DNA of 7,136 nucleotides from Candidatus Moraniibacteriota bacterium. GTDB taxonomy: Bacteria > Patescibacteriota > Minisyncoccia > Moranbacterales > GCA-2747515. The stretch lies in assembly GCA_027069365.1 (NCBI GenBank), contig JALXES010000035.1, positions 1-7,136 of the forward strand, read 5' to 3'. Made by a program: the position numbers and the translations under genes. The notes below the pieces were generated by a model, which saw only the letters and a program-made list of their open reading frames with translations, was not told where the DNA came from and searched no databases. Shown here piece after piece: positions 5,417 through 7,136 of this stretch; position 1 is the stretch's first letter, and every line of letters begins with the position of its first letter.

Positions 5417-7078
5417 ATGAAAAAACAGAAGGTTATCTTTGTGGTTGGCGGTGTGATGAGCGGCGTGGGTAAGGGCGTGACAACAGCTTCTATTGCCAAA
5501 CTTATTCAAGATCGTGGCTATGTGGTCACGGCGTTAAAGATAGATCCCTACATCAACGTGGATGCCGGGACAATGAATCCCACAGAGCACGGCGAGGTGT
5601 TTGTGCTGGACGACGGTGACGAGACCGACCAGGACATGGGCAACTATGAGCGCTATCTGGATGTAGACCTCTCACGCATCAACTATATGACAACCGGACG
5701 CGTCTATCAGAGTGTCATTGAGCGTGAGCGCAATCTGGAATACAAGGGAAAGTGTGTAGAAGTTGTGCCGCACATCCCGCTGGAAATTATCGGGCGTATT
5801 GATGCCGCCATCGCACACGCCAGTGCCGATGTGGCAGTCGTGGAGATTGGTGGTACGGTGGGTGAATATCAGAATATTTTGTTTCTGGAGGCGGCACGCA
5901 TGATGCGGCGATGCCCAGATACTGACGTGGCGTTTGTGTTGGTGAGTTACTTGCCGGTGCCGGACAAGATTGGTGAGATGAAGACCAAGCCGACACAGAC
6001 AGCGGCGCGTATCCTGAACAGCACTGGCATCCAAGCGGACTTTGTGGTGGCGCGCGCGGAGCGTGCGTTGGACCAGAAACGCAAAGAGAAAATTGCGATG
6101 TTCTGTGATGTCGCGGAAGAAGACGTCATCAGCGCGCCGGATGTGGATAGCATCTATGCCGTACCGGAGATGTTTGAGCAGCAAGGCTTTACGGATCGCA
6201 TGCTGGCACACTTAGGTTTGAAACAGGGTGTGCGTACGCAGCGTGCCGCACAGTGGGATGAGATGGTGACACGGTTGCGCGCGGCGCAGGCATCCGGCAT
6301 ACGGCCAAAGATTGGCATTGCGGGAAAGTACTTTGCCACGGGAGATTACGTTCTGACGGATAGCTACATCAGCGTCATAGAGGCCATCAAGCACGCCGGG
6401 ACAGCGCACGGCGTCAATCCGGAAATTGTGTGGCTGGATAGTGAGGTATATGAGACGGATGCTGCGCGCATGCACGAGGAGTTATCAGCGCTGGATGGTC
6501 TGATTGTGCCGGGTGGTTTTGGGTCGCGGGGCATTGAGGGGAAGATTGCGGCGATTACGCACTGCCGCGAACACAAGCTGCCGTTTCTGGGTATTTGCTA
6601 TGGAATGCAGATGTTGGTGACGGAATTTGCGCGCAGCGTTGCCGGCTTGGAAGATGCGCACACGACGGAAATTAATCCGGACACACCACATCCTGTGGTG
6701 GATATCCTCCCCGAGCAGAAGGAGAAGTTGGCGCACAAAGAATATGGTGGCAGCATGCGCCTGGGCGCCTATCCGGCGCGTGTTGTGGCCGGGAGCATGA
6801 CGCAAGAGCTCTATGGTGGCGCAGACGAGATCAGCGAGCGGCACCGGCACCGCTACGAAGTCAACCCCGCATATGTCCAGCGCCTGACGGATGCAGGGCT
6901 GGTCTTTGGGGCGACATCGCCGGACGGTACGCTGATGGAGGTGGCAGAGTTGTCGCGCGATGTGCACCCCTACTTCATTGGCGCGCAGTTTCACCCGGAG
7001 TTTCGCTCACGTCCACTGCGCCCACACCCGCTGTTTAGCGGCCTTGTTGCAGCCGCATACGTGCACTCTACACAGTAG
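5417..7078 (+). CDS. pyrG: CTP synthase (glutamine hydrolysing)
   Basis: PyrG makes CTP from UTP, ATP and glutamine, the last step of pyrimidine nucleotide synthesis, in the cytoplasm. The 553-residue product has both domains. The synthase domain (about 1-270) shows the P-loop GGVMSGVGKG (11-20), KIDPYINVDAGTM, HGEVFVLDDGDETD with Mg2+ ligand D71, EIGGTVGE with E143, and KTKPTQ (189-194). The glutaminase domain (about 295-550) shows PGGFGSRG, nucleophile C394 in GICYGMQ, and H526 and E528 in QFHPEF. ATG 5417 is the family start; the longer frame from 5369 begins inside the terminator hairpin. Compared with the E. coli enzyme, GEYQN replaces GDIES and CVEVVPHI replaces TVQVIPHI, a form I associate with Patescibacteria. 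No promoter is clear in the 31-base gap after the terminator, and a G-rich run (5391-5399) lies 17 bases before the ATG. Confidence 0.97.
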   Translation: MKKQKVIFVVGGVMSGVGKGVTTASIAKLIQDRGYVVTALKIDPYINVDAGTMNPTEHGEVFVLDDGDETDQDMGNYERYLDVDLSRINYMTTGRVYQSVIERERNLEYKGKCVEVVPHIPLEIIGRIDAAIAHASADVAVVEIGGTVGEYQNILFLEAARMMRRCPDTDVAFVLVSYLPVPDKIGEMKTKPTQTAARILNSTGIQADFVVARAERALDQKRKEKIAMFCDVAEEDVISAPDVDSIYAVPEMFEQQGFTDRMLAHLGLKQGVRTQRAAQWDEMVTRLRAAQASGIRPKIGIAGKYFATGDYVLTDSYISVIEAIKHAGTAHGVNPEIVWLDSEVYETDAARMHEELSALDGLIVPGGFGSRGIEGKIAAITHCREHKLPFLGICYGMQMLVTEFARSVAGLEDAHTTEINPDTPHPVVDILPEQKEKLAHKEYGGSMRLGAYPARVVAGSMTQELYGGADEISERHRHRYEVNPAYVQRLTDAGLVFGATSPDGTLMEVAELSRDVHPYFIGAQFHPEFRSRPLRPHPLFSGLVAAAYVHSTQ

Positions 7079-7095
7079 CACCTCCCAAAGGGGTG
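7079..7095 (+). repeat. Imperfect hairpin and repeat of the terminator arm after pyrG
   Basis: Starting just after the pyrG stop, CACC-T-CC pairs with GG-GGTG around a CAAA loop with one bulged T. Its first eight bases (CACCTCCC, 7079-7086) are repeated exactly at 7117-7124 inside the next terminator stem, so they could pair with that terminator's right arm instead. No T-run follows this first hairpin. Confidence 0.4.
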
Positions 7096-7114
7096 AGATG
7101 CATTAGAATACAAA

Positions 7115-7136
7115 AACACCTCCCGAGGGAGGTGTT
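7115..7136. terminator. Terminator stem after pyrG, cut by window end
   Basis: AACACCTCC (7115-7123) and GGAGGTGTT (7128-7136) form a perfect 9-pair stem with a CGAG loop. A run of five As (7112-7116) leads into it, and the stem ends in TT at the last base of the window, so any T-run lies outside. The A-run on the left would act as a T-run on the other strand, so it may stop transcription from both sides. Confidence 0.75.

Noticed and set aside
7104..7109. TAGAAT as a -10 box after pyrG
   Set aside because: There is no -35 box or TG extension, and a transcript from here would run straight into the terminator stem at 7115-7136.

Overview
The window reads as chromosomal DNA from a bacterium of the Patescibacteria/Candidate Phyla Radiation (CPR). 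This is inferred from the gene set, from CPR-style sequence signatures in the CTP synthase, and from a membrane protein and a small ferredoxin that resemble Patescibacteria families; no phylogeny could be run. The DNA is G+C-rich for that group. TGA acts as a stop (the ligA and nucleotidyltransferase reading frames end there at the expected places), which argues against the Gracilibacteria/Absconditabacteria code in which UGA is glycine. All recognised genes lie on the + strand.

Layout. (1) 1-600: C-terminal third of NAD-dependent DNA ligase (ligA), with a dRS3/REP-like palindrome apparently inserted in frame between two helix-hairpin-helix segments. (2) 601-776: short non-coding stretch ending in an extended -10 promoter whose start point would fall on the ATG of the next gene (leaderless). 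(3) 777-1725: overlapping two-gene module, a small DUF6922-like protein plus an AbiEii-type nucleotidyltransferase, a probable toxin-antitoxin pair between core genes. (4) 1774-4414: a second extended -10 promoter, then gatC, gatA, a single-pass membrane protein and a single-cluster [4Fe-4S] ferredoxin, spaced 12, 12 and 1 nt apart, so probably one operon. gatB is not next to gatA. (5) 4483-4802: unrecognised 95-residue protein with the best Shine-Dalgarno of the window and a terminator starting just after its stop codon. (6) 4814-5386: rplI (ribosomal protein bL9) with its own -35/-10 promoter and a long terminator hairpin. (7) 5417-7078: pyrG, CTP synthase, followed by an imperfect hairpin and a strong terminator stem cut by the window end.

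The core genes serve DNA joining, transamidation of misacylated Glu-tRNA(Gln)/Asp-tRNA(Asn), the ribosome and CTP synthesis. The parts most worth a second look are the in-frame repeat in ligA, the leaderless toxin-antitoxin-like module, the gatCA-linked membrane protein whose HEPN-like RNase motif appears lost, and a paired charge swap in the pyrimidine-nucleotide region of CTP synthase. There is no gene-free stretch longer than 300 bases, and I saw no tRNA, rRNA, CRISPR array or insertion sequence.
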